9,465 nt of DNA from Magnetovibrio sp. (GCA_016763255.1 JAESUA010000070.1:1-9465); one strand, 5' to 3'; positions 1 through 7,230 are shown, counted from the stretch's first letter. Program-made: numbers and translations. Notes: generated by a model not told the origin, from the sequence alone.

Positions 1-1532
1 ATGATTTTGGGATCATACAAGCCATTGACGCGCTTGGTATCGACCACCACTTCAACCACGCTGGCGCCTTTCATGCGCAGATCGACAAAGTCGGTGGCGG
101 CGCGCGCGGGGTTGTCTGCGGGCAGCCATGTGAACGGCAGGTGAGAAAATTGCAATTGAGAAACACCGCCTAAGGCCAGCGCCAAAAGCACCGCCGATAT
201 GCTCAGAACCACACGAGAACGATCGACGCTAAAACGCGCGATCCATTCCAAGATCGCATCCATCCGGGCGTGACGGGCATGGGCACCGTTGCTGGATTTG
301 GCCTTCAACGGTAAAAGGGTCAGCAGCGCCGGTAGCATTACTAAATTTAATACCAACGACAGTAAGATACCAAACGAGGCCATCACGCCGAGATCGGCAA
401 TCGGGGCAACCGAGGCCCCGGAAAAAGACGCCAGTCCGGCGGCGGTGGTCAGTGAAGTCATCATGATCGGAAGGCCAGAGTGACCCAGTGCATAAACCAC
501 GCTGTCTTGACGGCCGTTACCTTGCTGAACGTGACGAAAGAAAATCGACAGCAAGTGGACCGAGGCCCCAACCCCGACGGCCAATAAAAAGGATGGCAAA
601 ATTTGCATCGGGATGGTGAACGGCCGACCGCTGAGCGGCAGCATGCCCAGCGTGGCGAGCAAAGATGTGATGACGATCAGCAACGGCAGAACCACCCCGG
701 TGATGCGGCGAAACATCGCGAACAAGATCAGCGCAATAATGACGATGGACATCAACATGAAGCGCTTCATGTTGGTCTGCATGGATTTTTTGAGATCATC
801 CACAACGATGGGTGATCCGGCGACGTGAACGATGAAATCAGGTGCGGCGTAACTGTTGGCGATGCGGACCACGGCTTCTGAAAGCTCGGTGTTTTCGGCA
901 TCGGTGAGGTAGGTGCGTTCCACCGCTTCACCGGATGGAGCATCGAGATCGTCAAACCCTTCCAAGGCATCAATTGTATCGCCGCCTTGGGCAGAATAGG
1001 CATTGGTGCGGATCACGATGGTGGTGATTTTTTGGTCTTCGGACAGCAATAAATTTTCAAGCAATGGATTGGCGCTGGCGCGGGCGCGTTTCTCGGCGAA
1101 CCCGGCGGCGTCGGTGGGCCATTGCTCAAATAAATCTTCAACGATCAGCTCGTCTTCGCGGCCAAAGGTATTGCGCGCATTGATCAGGCTGGTGATGTCA
1201 TCGAGGTGAGGGGTGTTGTCGCGCAATTCATAATGCAGGGTTTTTAGTTTTTTGAGAAACTTAGGGGCAAACACATCCGGGGCTTCAATCGCCACCATCA
1301 CCAGTTCGTCGCGGCCAAACTGATCGCGAAACTCGTTGTAGTCCAGCAGCGCCGGGTCATCATCGTGCAAGAAACTTTCGGTCGCTGTGTCCATGACGAT
1401 GTTGGGGATTTGGCTGGCCAAGCCGGCCACCAGGGTGAGGCATAAAATCAAGGCCATCCAGGCGTTGCGTGTGACCATACGGCCAAACGTTTCAAACCCG
1501 GTTTCGATGCGCTGGCGAAGTGTTGTATCCAT
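1..1532 (-). CDS. MMPL/RND-family membrane exporter, N-terminal 510 residues (runs off left edge)
   Basis: I translated this by hand from the ATG at 1532 and it stays open to the window edge. The layout is that of an RND/MMPL transporter half plus the start of the second half. There is a short cytosolic start, TM1 at about residues 24-43, a large periplasmic domain at about 45-255, then a block of five hydrophobic segments (about 258-276, 278-297, 309-332, 352-372 and 380-408). A basic cytosolic linker (410-438), TM7 (about 439-459) and the beginning of a second periplasmic domain follow. Such proteins are proton-driven inner-membrane exporters of lipids, hopanoids or drugs; the substrate cannot be read from the sequence. 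The gene lies 24 bases downstream of the tetR gene, with only a weak AAGAAG ribosome site, so co-transcription and repression by that regulator are likely. A second ATG at residue 19 is a less likely start. The missing C-terminal part should hold about six more membrane segments. Confidence 0.88.
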   Translation of the reverse strand, partial: MDTTLRQRIETGFETFGRMVTRNAWMALILCLTLVAGLASQIPNIVMDTATESFLHDDDPALLDYNEFRDQFGRDELVMVAIEAPDVFAPKFLKKLKTLHYELRDNTPHLDDITSLINARNTFGREDELIVEDLFEQWPTDAAGFAEKRARASANPLLENLLLSEDQKITTIVIRTNAYSAQGGDTIDALEGFDDLDAPSGEAVERTYLTDAENTELSEAVVRIANSYAAPDFIVHVAGSPIVVDDLKKSMQTNMKRFMLMSIVIIALILFAMFRRITGVVLPLLIVITSLLATLGMLPLSGRPFTIPMQILPSFLLAVGVGASVHLLSIFFRHVQQGNGRQDSVVYALGHSGLPIMMTSLTTAAGLASFSGASVAPIADLGVMASFGILLSLVLNLVMLPALLTLLPLKAKSSNGAHARHARMDAILEWIARFSVDRSRVVLSISAVLLALALGGVSQLQFSHLPFTWLPADNPARAATDFVDLRMKGASVVEVVVDTKRVNGLYDPKI

Positions 1533-1556
1533 TTGCGTCTTCTTACATGATTGAAA

Positions 1557-2183
1557 TCAGGTTTTTTTGATGCCATCGAGCAACAGATCGGCGAGGGCGT
1601 GGGCGACATCTTCTAAGGGAAGTTCGGTTTTTAAGGACGCCACACCGGGCGCTTGGGCGGCGACCCGGCGACGGATCGGTGCATTGGTGGCGTACAAAGC
1701 GCAGCCGCCAAGCAGCAACATGTGAGTCAAAAACGGGCTTACCGGCTTAAAACGACCTTCATCAACGCCTTGGCTTAAGGTGCGTTCCAGGGCCCCCACC
1801 AAACGTCCCATCAGCGGCAATACATCGTCGGGCAGGTTGCGCCCACCAGCGGCGACTTCGCGCAGCATGATGGCAGAAAATTGTTCGGGGTGATCGCCGT
1901 CGACCAAAGTTGCGGCAAACGCACGCACCCGTTCTTCAACGTCATCGATGGTCTCCAGGGCCTGTTCCAAGCGCGCGACCTTGGCCGAAAATAGCCGCTT
2001 GAGCACCGCGCTGATCAGGGCTTCTTTGCCGCCAATGCGATAATAAAGCGTCGCCTTGTTGACCTTGGCGGCCTTGGCGATCTGATCCATGCGCGCGCCT
2101 TCAAAGCCTTTATCGGCAAAGATGGCGGTGGCGATGTCCAAAATGTCGTCGTTGGACGGCATGTCCCGGGGTGAAGATGTCAT
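1557..2183 (-). CDS. TetR/AcrR-family transcriptional repressor
   Basis: This 208-residue protein has the usual length of the family. The N-terminal TetR_N domain covers about residues 12-60, with the helix-turn-helix at about 33-52 (DQIAKAAKVNKATLYYRIGG). The C-terminal part is a helical ligand-binding and dimerisation domain that cannot be matched to a ligand by eye. The gene is first in a two-gene unit with the MMPL exporter, which points to ligand-relieved repression of export. The listed ATG at 2183 directly abuts an inverted repeat that is very likely its own operator. It has no clear Shine-Dalgarno sequence. A second in-frame ATG at 2162 (residue 8) would leave an almost complete TetR_N domain and is a serious alternative start. 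Family assignment is firm; the regulated ligand and the exact start are not. Confidence 0.93.
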   Translation of the reverse strand: MTSSPRDMPSNDDILDIATAIFADKGFEGARMDQIAKAAKVNKATLYYRIGGKEALISAVLKRLFSAKVARLEQALETIDDVEERVRAFAATLVDGDHPEQFSAIMLREVAAGGRNLPDDVLPLMGRLVGALERTLSQGVDEGRFKPVSPFLTHMLLLGGCALYATNAPIRRRVAAQAPGVASLKTELPLEDVAHALADLLLDGIKKT

Positions 2184-2184
2184 G

Positions 2185-2223
2185 ATATTTCAACCAAATG
2201 GTTAAACCAAGCGGTTGAAATAT
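2185..2223. promoter_or_regulatory. Paired TetR-type operator in the tetR-exporter promoter
   Basis: Perfect 11-base inverted arms, ATATTTCAACC at 2185-2195 and GGTTGAAATAT at 2213-2223, enclose a 17-base centre. Within it are two near-palindromic half-sites of the form AACCAnnnGGTT (AACCAAATGGTT at 2192-2203 and AACCAAGCGGTT at 2205-2216 with small differences). They are offset by 13 bases, as seen where two TetR dimers bind side by side. The site starts two bases upstream of the tetR ATG and overlaps the predicted -10 box and transcription start, so binding would block transcription of tetR and the exporter. The repeat is seen directly; its role as operator is inferred. Confidence 0.7.
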
Positions 2224-2247
2224 GATCGCACGCATCAAAAGAGTCAA
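2218..2247 (-). promoter_or_regulatory. Candidate promoter of tetR-exporter unit
   Basis: On the minus strand, TTGACT (2242-2247) is followed after 17 bases by CATATT (2219-2224). The -35 box matches five of six consensus bases. Transcription would start inside the operator repeat at about 2212, giving a leader of about 30 bases to the ATG at 2183. The position relative to the operator supports the call, but no start site was measured. Confidence 0.45.
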
Positions 2248-2260
2248 GGCCATGGCCTTG
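2245..2260. repeat. 16-base perfect palindrome upstream of tetR
   Basis: CAAGGCCATGGCCTTG is self-complementary over all 16 bases. It overlaps the candidate -35 box of tetR. On the minus strand it is followed by ACTCTTTTG, so it could also act as a weak terminator for the pagL-like gene upstream. It could be a second protein-binding site. The sequence alone does not decide between these. Confidence 0.4.
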
Positions 2261-2299
2261 GGTTTATATATCGTATTGATTTAACAGGGTATATTAAGG

Positions 2300-2821
2300 T
2301 TAGTTGAAAAAATCTACGGGAACCGAATAGTAGATAAGTGCCGATTCTGTACCCGGATTGGTTTTGCCAAGAGAGGCGTTGGAGTAGTGCGATACCGCCA
2401 TGCCGAGGCGCGAACGATCGTCGAAACGATAGGCCAATTCCAGCTGGGAGCGAAACTCCAGGGCGTAATCCAGATCAAGTTTGGTGTTGCCGCCGTTGTA
2501 ATAGTGCGGTGCGAAGCTGGGGGTCAAAACCAGACGCTTGCCAAAGTAGATGTCCATCAAAACACCGGCACCGACAAAAAAGCTGCTGGAGCTGTTGGTT
2601 GCGGCCAAGGCCACAAACGGCTTAAGCGGGCCGAGAATTTTTTTATCGTGGCGGTATTCCAAACGTACTTCGACGCCTTGGTCTTTTTTGCGGTTCCAAT
2701 CGTATGAGCCTGCGCCCACCGAAACAAAAGCCGGTTCGTCTGCGTGCGCGTGCGGCGCGGTGGCGCTGAAAATGGCCCCTGCGAGTACGATGCTTGTGGT
2801 GATGGCCTTGATGTTGCGCAT
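2300..2821 (-). CDS. pagL: PagL-like lipid A 3-O-deacylase, outer-membrane
   Basis: This 173-residue protein has a clear signal peptide (hydrophobic core 9-22, likely cleavage after AHA at residue 27). The rest shows alternating beta-strand character, fitting a small eight-stranded outer-membrane barrel. PagL enzymes remove the 3-position acyl chain of lipid A with a His-Ser-Glu triad; in the Pseudomonas enzyme the Glu lies 14 residues after the His. Here His145, Ser147 and Glu159 keep exactly that spacing in the stretch SHYSNASLGKTNPGTES. The chain ends in FFN, close to the aromatic end expected for outer-membrane proteins. An AGAGG ribosome site lies four bases upstream of the ATG, and a good promoter precedes it, so it is probably expressed independently of pip. 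It may alter the outer-membrane surface; its stimulus is unknown. Confidence 0.85.
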   Translation of the reverse strand: MRNIKAITTSIVLAGAIFSATAPHAHADEPAFVSVGAGSYDWNRKKDQGVEVRLEYRHDKKILGPLKPFVALAATNSSSSFFVGAGVLMDIYFGKRLVLTPSFAPHYYNGGNTKLDLDYALEFRSQLELAYRFDDRSRLGMAVSHYSNASLGKTNPGTESALIYYSVPVDFFN

Positions 2822-2854
2822 AGAACCTCTGCTCCCCTTCCTTGATGTATCGGC

Positions 2855-2883
2855 ATTAAAGTGTAAATGCGCTCATGAATCAA
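2855..2883 (-). promoter_or_regulatory. Predicted sigma-70-type promoter of the pagL-like gene
   Basis: On the minus strand TTGATT (2878-2883) and TTTAAT (2855-2860) are separated by exactly 17 bases. They match four and five consensus positions respectively. The start of transcription would fall at about 2848, giving a leader of roughly 27 bases to the ATG at 2821, with an AGAGG ribosome site inside it. Confidence 0.55.
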
Positions 2884-2918
2884 TGCACTTGGTTGATTTT
2901 GAGATCTATTGGGAAGGT

Positions 2919-3887
2919 TTAACGCGCAAGCAGCTGGCCGGCCAGGGTGTCGCTCGCGCGTGAAATGGCCCGCGCAATGCCAGGTTCCATACCCGAATGC
3001 CCAGCATCGGCAACGATTTCCAATTGTGAATTGGGCCAAGCCATATGCAGCTTGTGGGCGGTTTGGGTGGGGCACACCACATCATAACGCCCCTGCACGA
3101 TGATCGCGGGCAGCTCGCGGATCGCCTCGAGTCGGTCCATCAGCTCATTTGCCACGAGAAACAAGCCATGTTTAAAATAATGCGCCTCGGTGCGCGCCAG
3201 GGCCAAGGCATAATGATCGAATGAGTCGCTGTTTTCAGGCGCGGGGTGGGGCATCAAAGTCGAACATTGACTTTCATAACGGGCCCAGGCGCGGGCGGCG
3301 GGCAGGTGCTTGTTGGGGTCTTTAGAGAACAGGCGGCGACAATATTCATCAAACAATGCTGCCCCGGTGAGGCCACCAACATGGTCACGAAAGGCGTTCA
3401 TGTGTTCGGGGAAAATAGTCCCCATGCCATCCAGGAACCACTCGACCTCACTATTGGTGCCGAGAAAAATGCCGCGCAAAATAAACCCCAAGCAATGTTC
3501 CGCCTGACGGGTACCATAGGCAAGCGCCAGCGTTGCGCCCCATGAACCACCACAGACCAGCCATTTATGGATGCTAAGGTGATTGCGCAGGGTCTCCATA
3601 TCCGCCACCAAGTGATCGGTGGTGTTGTGCTCCAGGCTGGCAAAGGGAGTCGATTTGCCAGCACCACGCTGATCAAACAGCACGATGAAATATTTATCGG
3701 GGTTAAAGTAACGCCGCTGGCTGGCTACCGTTCCGGCTCCCGGCCCGCCATGCACGAACACCACCGGCAAACCTTTGGGATTACCAGACAGTTCATAATA
3801 CATGTGGTGGCCGTCGCCGACGTCCAACATTCCCTCGCTAAAGGGTTGAAGAGGGGGGTAGAGGCCGGTGTCGCGGGCGCTGTCCAT
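2919..3887 (-). CDS. pip: Proline iminopeptidase (alpha/beta hydrolase, S33)
   Basis: This enzyme releases N-terminal proline from peptides in the cytosol. From the ATG at 3887 the product is 322 residues, the normal length for bacterial Pip, and begins with the family's typical LYPPLQPFSEGMLDVGDGH stretch. Visible motifs are HGGPG at 46-50 (oxyanion region), DQRGAGKS at 72-79, GGSWG at 113-117 with nucleophile Ser115, Asp269 in QGRYD, and His297 in DAGHS; all of the triad is present. The frame stays open upstream to 3992, but that 35-residue extension has no family resemblance and lies in the divergent intergenic region. No strong ribosome site precedes 3887. No signal peptide is seen. The nearest gene, the pagL-like one, starts 97 bases downstream with its own promoter, so no functional link is implied. 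Confidence 0.93.
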   Translation of the reverse strand: MDSARDTGLYPPLQPFSEGMLDVGDGHHMYYELSGNPKGLPVVFVHGGPGAGTVASQRRYFNPDKYFIVLFDQRGAGKSTPFASLEHNTTDHLVADMETLRNHLSIHKWLVCGGSWGATLALAYGTRQAEHCLGFILRGIFLGTNSEVEWFLDGMGTIFPEHMNAFRDHVGGLTGAALFDEYCRRLFSKDPNKHLPAARAWARYESQCSTLMPHPAPENSDSFDHYALALARTEAHYFKHGLFLVANELMDRLEAIRELPAIIVQGRYDVVCPTQTAHKLHMAWPNSQLEIVADAGHSGMEPGIARAISRASDTLAGQLLAR

Positions 3888-4014
3888 GGACGAAATGATC
3901 CCAATATGATGTAGTTTAGCTGTCGATCTAAGCGGCCTTTGGTTGGGCGCTCGTACTATAAGAATATAGGGAGCGCTAGGATTAGGGGCCAAGGTTTATC
4001 TGCAAAGGAGGATC
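3888..4014. promoter_or_regulatory. Divergent intergenic region of pip and the nuclease gene
   Basis: These 127 bases must hold promoters for both directions. An AT-rich inverted repeat, CTATA (3956-3960) AGAA TATAG (3965-3969), contains -10-like hexamers on both strands (TATAAG on plus, TATATT on minus), but no well-spaced -35 box is evident for either. A strong AAGGAGG Shine-Dalgarno sequence at 4005-4011 sits only three bases before the nuclease ATG. Promoter placement is uncertain. Confidence 0.35.
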
Positions 4015-4800
4015 ATGCAGCACATAATTTTCAGCTGGATTATAGGTCTTTTGCTGTTGCCCATGCCCCTCTTGGCGGCAAACCCGCAGGATTTGCAAAG
4101 CGGCGGCACGGCGAGAATCGTCTCGGTGGTCGATGGTGACACCGTGGTGCTTGATGATGCCCGGCACGTGCGTTTGGTGGGCATCCAGGCGCCAAAACTG
4201 GCCTTAGGGCGGCCCAATTTCCGTCCTTGGCCGCTGAGCGCCGAGGCCAAGCAAGAATTGCAGGACTTGGCCTTGGGTAAAAGGGTTGAGCTGTGGTTGG
4301 CACCATCGTCTGAGGATCGTCACGGCCGCATTTTGGCCCATTTGGTGAGCGTCGAGGCGCAAATCTGGCTGCAAGGCGAGATGGTCCGCAAGGGCCTGGC
4401 CCGGGTCTATACCTTCCCTGACAACCGTATTTTGGCCAGCGAACAGCTGGCGTTGGAACGTCAGGCGCGCGCCGATGGCTTGGGCATCTGGGCGCTGCCC
4501 TATTACGCCCTGCGCACCCCCGACAATGTGCGCCATGATGTCGGCACGTTTCAGATCGTGCAAGGCCGGGTTATGGATACCGCACGGGTGAAAAAACGCA
4601 TTTATTTGAACTTTGGGGCCGATTGGCGTTCTGACTTCACCATCAAGGTGGATGTGCGCAAAGAAGCCCTGTTCAAAAAGGCGGGGATCGATTTGCTGGC
4701 CTTGAAAGGTCAGCGTGTGCGGGTACGCGGCTGGGTCAAAATGCAAAATGGCGCGATGATCGAGTTGGATCATCCGGAACGATTGGAACCTCTCAGGTGA
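4015..4800 (+). CDS. Secreted staphylococcal-nuclease-like (SNase fold) protein with altered active site
   Basis: This 261-residue protein has a signal peptide (hydrophobic 4-20, likely cleavage after LAA at about 22) and so acts in the periplasm or outside. An SNase-like domain spans about 32-160, with the calcium-binding VDGDT motif (Asp40, Asp42, Thr43), RLVG with Arg53, and DRHGR with Arg105. Aligned to staphylococcal nuclease, Arg35 and Arg87 are kept (Arg53, Arg105). The Asp40 and catalytic Glu43 positions read Gln58 and Lys61 (GIQAPK), so classical nuclease activity is doubtful. Residues about 178-258 form a second beta-rich region, possibly OB-like, with the stretch NFGADWRSDFT. An AAGGAGG ribosome site precedes the ATG at only three bases. 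The stop codon TGA overlaps the ribosome site of the M48 gene, so the two are probably one operon. Confidence 0.88.
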   Translation: MQHIIFSWIIGLLLLPMPLLAANPQDLQSGGTARIVSVVDGDTVVLDDARHVRLVGIQAPKLALGRPNFRPWPLSAEAKQELQDLALGKRVELWLAPSSEDRHGRILAHLVSVEAQIWLQGEMVRKGLARVYTFPDNRILASEQLALERQARADGLGIWALPYYALRTPDNVRHDVGTFQIVQGRVMDTARVKKRIYLNFGADWRSDFTIKVDVRKEALFKKAGIDLLALKGQRVRVRGWVKMQNGAMIELDHPERLEPLR

Positions 4801-4804
4801 CAAT

Positions 4805-6330
4805 GTGCGCCGTCGTGCCTATATTTTGCCTATGAAACATGCATTTGAATTGACCTCCTTTCGTCTGATTGGCCTGCTGCCCGCCTTGCTGGCGGTGGCG
4901 GCGTGTTCGGCCAACCCCGCAACTGGCAAGCAAAGCTTTACGGGCTTTATGTCCCCCGCCAAAGAACTTCAGGTGGGCGCCGAAGAGCACCCCAAGATGG
5001 TCAAGCAGTTCGGCGGCCAGTTTGATGATCAAGACTGGCCTAAATATGTGCGCGAGATCGGCCAGGAGTTGGCGAGTTATTCGGAAATGCCGGAGCTGCC
5101 CTGGACATTTACGGTGCTCAACGATACCCAGGTTAACGCTTTTGCGCTGCCGGGCGGATATGTCTACATCACCCGCGGGCTGTTGGCATTGGCCAGTGAT
5201 GAAGCGGAAATGGCCGGGGTGTTGAGCCATGAAATCGGCCACGTCACCGCACGCCACACCGCACAACGCTACAGTTCGACCATGGCCACCAACTTAGGCC
5301 TTCAGGTGCTGGGCGTGTTGAGCAACGCCGCGGGCGTACCGGGGGCGGAAAACATCGCCGCCGTGGGGGCCAATTTGGCGCTCAAAAGCTATTCACGCGA
5401 TCAGGAGTTGGAAAGCGACATGCTGGGCGTGCGCTATATGACGCGGGCCGGATATGATCCCGATGCCATGGCTAGTTTTTCAAGAAATTGCGGGCGCACC
5501 AACGCATCGAAAGTCTGATCGCCGGTGATGGGGATACGGCGGACCAAAACAATATGCTCTCCACCCATCCGCGCACCGCAGATCGTATCGCTCAGGCCAT
5601 TGATTTGGCGGACAATAATGGTGCCGCCAGTGATTCTGGGAACACCCGTCGTGGCGTTGGGCGCTACCTCAAGCAGATTGACGGTATGGTTTTTGGTGAT
5701 GGCGTTGAGCAAGGCTTGGTGCGCGGAACTCGGTTCATCCACCCCGACATGCGGTTTGAGTTCGAAGTGCCTGAAGGTTTCACCATCCATAACAAGCCCG
5801 ACATGGTGTTGGCCGTTGATGACAAAAATAATTCCATCAAATTTGCCGAGGCCGCAGCCAAAGACGTTCGCGCAGCGGGCGGCATGGAAAAATTCCTTAC
5901 CCGTAAATGGAGCGATGACGCCACCTTGAAAAACGTTGAATGGGTCGATATCAACGGCCTAAAGGCGGTGACCGGGGCGGCCAGCGTGTGGACGGGTAAG
6001 CGCAAGGTTGATGTGCGTCGGATCATTATCGAACAAGACCGCAAACACTATTGGCGGTTCCAGTTCGTCACCGACAAAAAAGATACTGCGCGGCTCAATG
6101 AAGCATTTCGCCGCACCACCTACAGCTTTCATATCCTCAGCCGTTCTCAAGCCATGGCGGTGCAGCCGTGGCGGGTGCGGGTGGTTACGGTGGGCCAGGG
6201 CGTGACGTTTGACGATTTGGTCGGCTCGATGGCTGTGCCTGAGTACCAAAAAGAATGGTTTGAAGCCTTAAACGGCATCGGCCCCGATGATCCGTTGATC
6301 CCCGGCTCACGGGTCAAGGTCATAAAATAA
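4805..6330 (+). CDS. M48-family metalloprotease lipoprotein, interrupted by a single-base frameshift
   Basis: With one base restored the gene encodes 508 residues. It starts at GTG 4805, served by AGGTGA at 4795-4800 that overlaps the upstream stop. ATG 4832 is an alternative that gives a more usual 24-residue lipoprotein signal but lacks a ribosome site. The lipobox VAAC puts the acylated Cys at residue 34. The M48 zinc site is HEIGH at 142-146, with the third ligand Glu201 in ELESD. The family includes periplasmic BepA-type proteases and chaperones of outer-membrane assembly. The C-terminal part after about residue 270 is a conserved-looking extension ending in a LysM-like segment (VTVGQGVTFDDLV to IPGSRVKV). 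The first frame ends at 5518 after residue 225 plus 12 aberrant residues. The second frame resumes from about 5481 and runs to 6330. Adding one T to the five-T run at 5476-5480 gives a continuous ASFFKKLRAHQ. The function is clear; the break is probably a sequence error. Confidence 0.88.
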
Positions 6331-6354
6331 CGACTGTGACAAAATGACAACGAC

Positions 6355-6386
6355 AAAAAGGCCGGAGCATCTGCTCCGGCCTTTTT
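6355..6386. terminator. Bidirectional rho-independent terminator between M48 gene and carD
   Basis: Perfect 15-base arms, AAAAAGGCCGGAGCA (6355-6369) and TGCTCCGGCCTTTTT (6372-6386), form a GC-rich stem with a tight loop. T runs lie at the 3' end on both strands. It begins 24 bases after the M48 stop and lies 22 bases beyond the carD stop, so it serves both convergent genes. Confidence 0.92.
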
Positions 6387-6408
6387 GTAGCATCTGTCAG
6401 ACCCTGGA

Positions 6409-6905
6409 TTAAGCGGCGGTGAGTAGCTTTTCCAATTTCTGATGGGCTTTTTCCATGTCGATTTTTTCGACCGCCGCCCTTCGCTGGCCAAGCGTTCGAT
6501 CGCTTGTTCGTAAATTTGGCGTTCGGAAAAGGACTGGTCCGGTTGATCTTCGCGACGGTGCAGGTCGCGCACCACTTCGGCGATGGAAATTGGATCACCA
6601 GAGTTGATTTTGGCTTCGTATTCCTGGGCGCGGCGGCTCCACATGGTGCGTTTGACGCGGGCGCGACCCTTTAAGGTGGTCAGCGCGCCTTCCATGGTTT
6701 TTTTGGAGCTGAGCTTGCGCAGTCCGGCATCGTTGACCTTGTTCATCGGTACACGCAACGTCATGCGTTCGTTCTCGAAGGAAATAACGAACAGTTTCAG
6801 GGCGTGGCCCGCGATTTCTTGTTCTTCGGTGCCAACAACCTTGCCGACGCCGTGGGTCGGGTAGACCACGAAATCGCCGGTATTGAACATTGTTTTTTCT
6901 GCCAT
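6409..6905 (-). CDS. carD: CarD-family RNA-polymerase-binding transcription regulator, frameshifted near its 3' end
   Basis: CarD proteins bind the RNA polymerase beta subunit and stabilise open complexes at many promoters, notably those of rRNA and stress genes. From the ATG at 6905 (AAGGCG ribosome site about six bases upstream) the product starts MAEKTMFNTGDFVVYPTHGVGKVVG. This is the N-terminal RNA-polymerase-interacting domain (about 1-60). A helical DNA-binding C-terminal domain (about 65-165) contains LKGRARVKRTMWSRRAQEYE and SERQIYEQAIERLA. After SE at 141-142 the frame breaks. Restoring one base in the GGG run (plus positions 6477-6479) gives AAVEKIDMEKAHQKLEKLLTAA and a stop at 6409, for 165 residues in all. 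Unrepaired, the frame would run on through the terminator to 6147, antisense to the M48 gene. The 23 residues upstream of 6905 that remain open have no family resemblance. Confidence 0.9.
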
Positions 6906-6932
6906 GTGTCGCCTTTTGGATTTTTTTTGCGT

Positions 6933-6956
6933 TTTGCTGAGTTCTTTGCTGAGTTC
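6933..6956. repeat. Tandem 12-base repeat in the carD leader
   Basis: TTTGCTGAGTTC occurs twice in immediate succession (6933-6944 and 6945-6956). It lies 28 bases upstream of the carD start codon, on the template side of its leader. It could be a protein-binding site or a chance duplication. Confidence 0.8.
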
Positions 6957-7020
6957 AAGGGCGTAAATGACCAAGATAGGCCGAACAAATATCGCTCGCA
7001 GAAATTTTTGTCGTGCGCCT

Positions 7021-7050
7021 ATTCAAAACCATCACGATGTGCGGTGTCAA
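7021..7050 (-). promoter_or_regulatory. Candidate carD promoter
   Basis: On the minus strand a perfect TTGACA (7045-7050) is followed after 18 bases by TTGAAT (7021-7026), which matches four of six -10 positions. Transcription would start at about 7013, leaving a leader of about 108 bases before the ATG at 6905. It contains the tandem 12-base repeat. The weak -10 keeps confidence low. Confidence 0.35.
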
Positions 7051-7115
7051 AGCCGCTTGAAGTTCCAAATCCTTGAACATCCGACCTTTTGCGAGCCGTT
7101 GCCTGCCATTGGCGA

Positions 7116-7230
7116 GTCCTAAATATGGGCTCTTGTGGTAGAGCTCGGACAAAAGAAAACTGACCCTCATGGGTCCGCGTTCACAGAACCATAACACAAA
7201 ATAGCGAAAATTACACCCCTTTCGGCGTGT
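7116..7230 (-). other. Cluster of three hairpins, possible structured RNA on the minus strand
   Basis: Three stem-loops lie within 115 bases. In minus-strand order they are ACACGCC-GAAA-GGGGTGT (7230-7213, one G-G mismatch, GNRA-type loop), GACCC-ATGA-GGGTC (7175-7162), and GCTCT-ACCACA-AGAGC (7144-7129). The last is enclosed by an outer GTCC/GGAC pair (7150-7147 with 7119-7116). The GAAA tetraloop is formed only by minus-strand RNA. No 6S RNA, tmRNA, RNase P or SRP RNA signature was recognised. This may be a small RNA, part of a leader of carD, or intergenic noise. Confidence 0.25.

Noticed and set aside
2557..3075. 172-residue minus-strand frame crossing pip, the gap and pagL
   Set aside because: It spans two well-supported genes in another frame and the pagL promoter.
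3888..3992. 35-residue N-terminal extension of the proline iminopeptidase
   Set aside because: The family normally begins near LYPP; the ATG at 3887 gives the normal length and the extension fills the divergent intergenic region.
4204..4803. 199-residue minus-strand frame opposite the nuclease gene
   Set aside because: Antisense shadow of a clearly coding frame with signal peptide, ribosome site and motifs; no family resemblance.
4803..4835. ATG at 4803 after the nuclease stop as a start
   Set aside because: It is out of frame with the M48 gene and reaches a stop after about ten codons.
5476..5487. Programmed -1 frameshift at the T run of the M48 gene
   Set aside because: The zero-frame codons do not form a good two-tRNA slippery heptamer and no downstream stem was evident; a missing base is simpler.
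6147..6974. 275-residue minus-strand open frame beginning upstream of carD
   Set aside because: It is the carD frame with an unsupported N-terminal extension and an aberrant tail past the frameshift, running through the terminator and antisense to the M48 gene.
7116..7230. 6S RNA, tmRNA, RNase P or SRP RNA
   Set aside because: None of the characteristic conserved motifs of these RNAs could be found in either strand.
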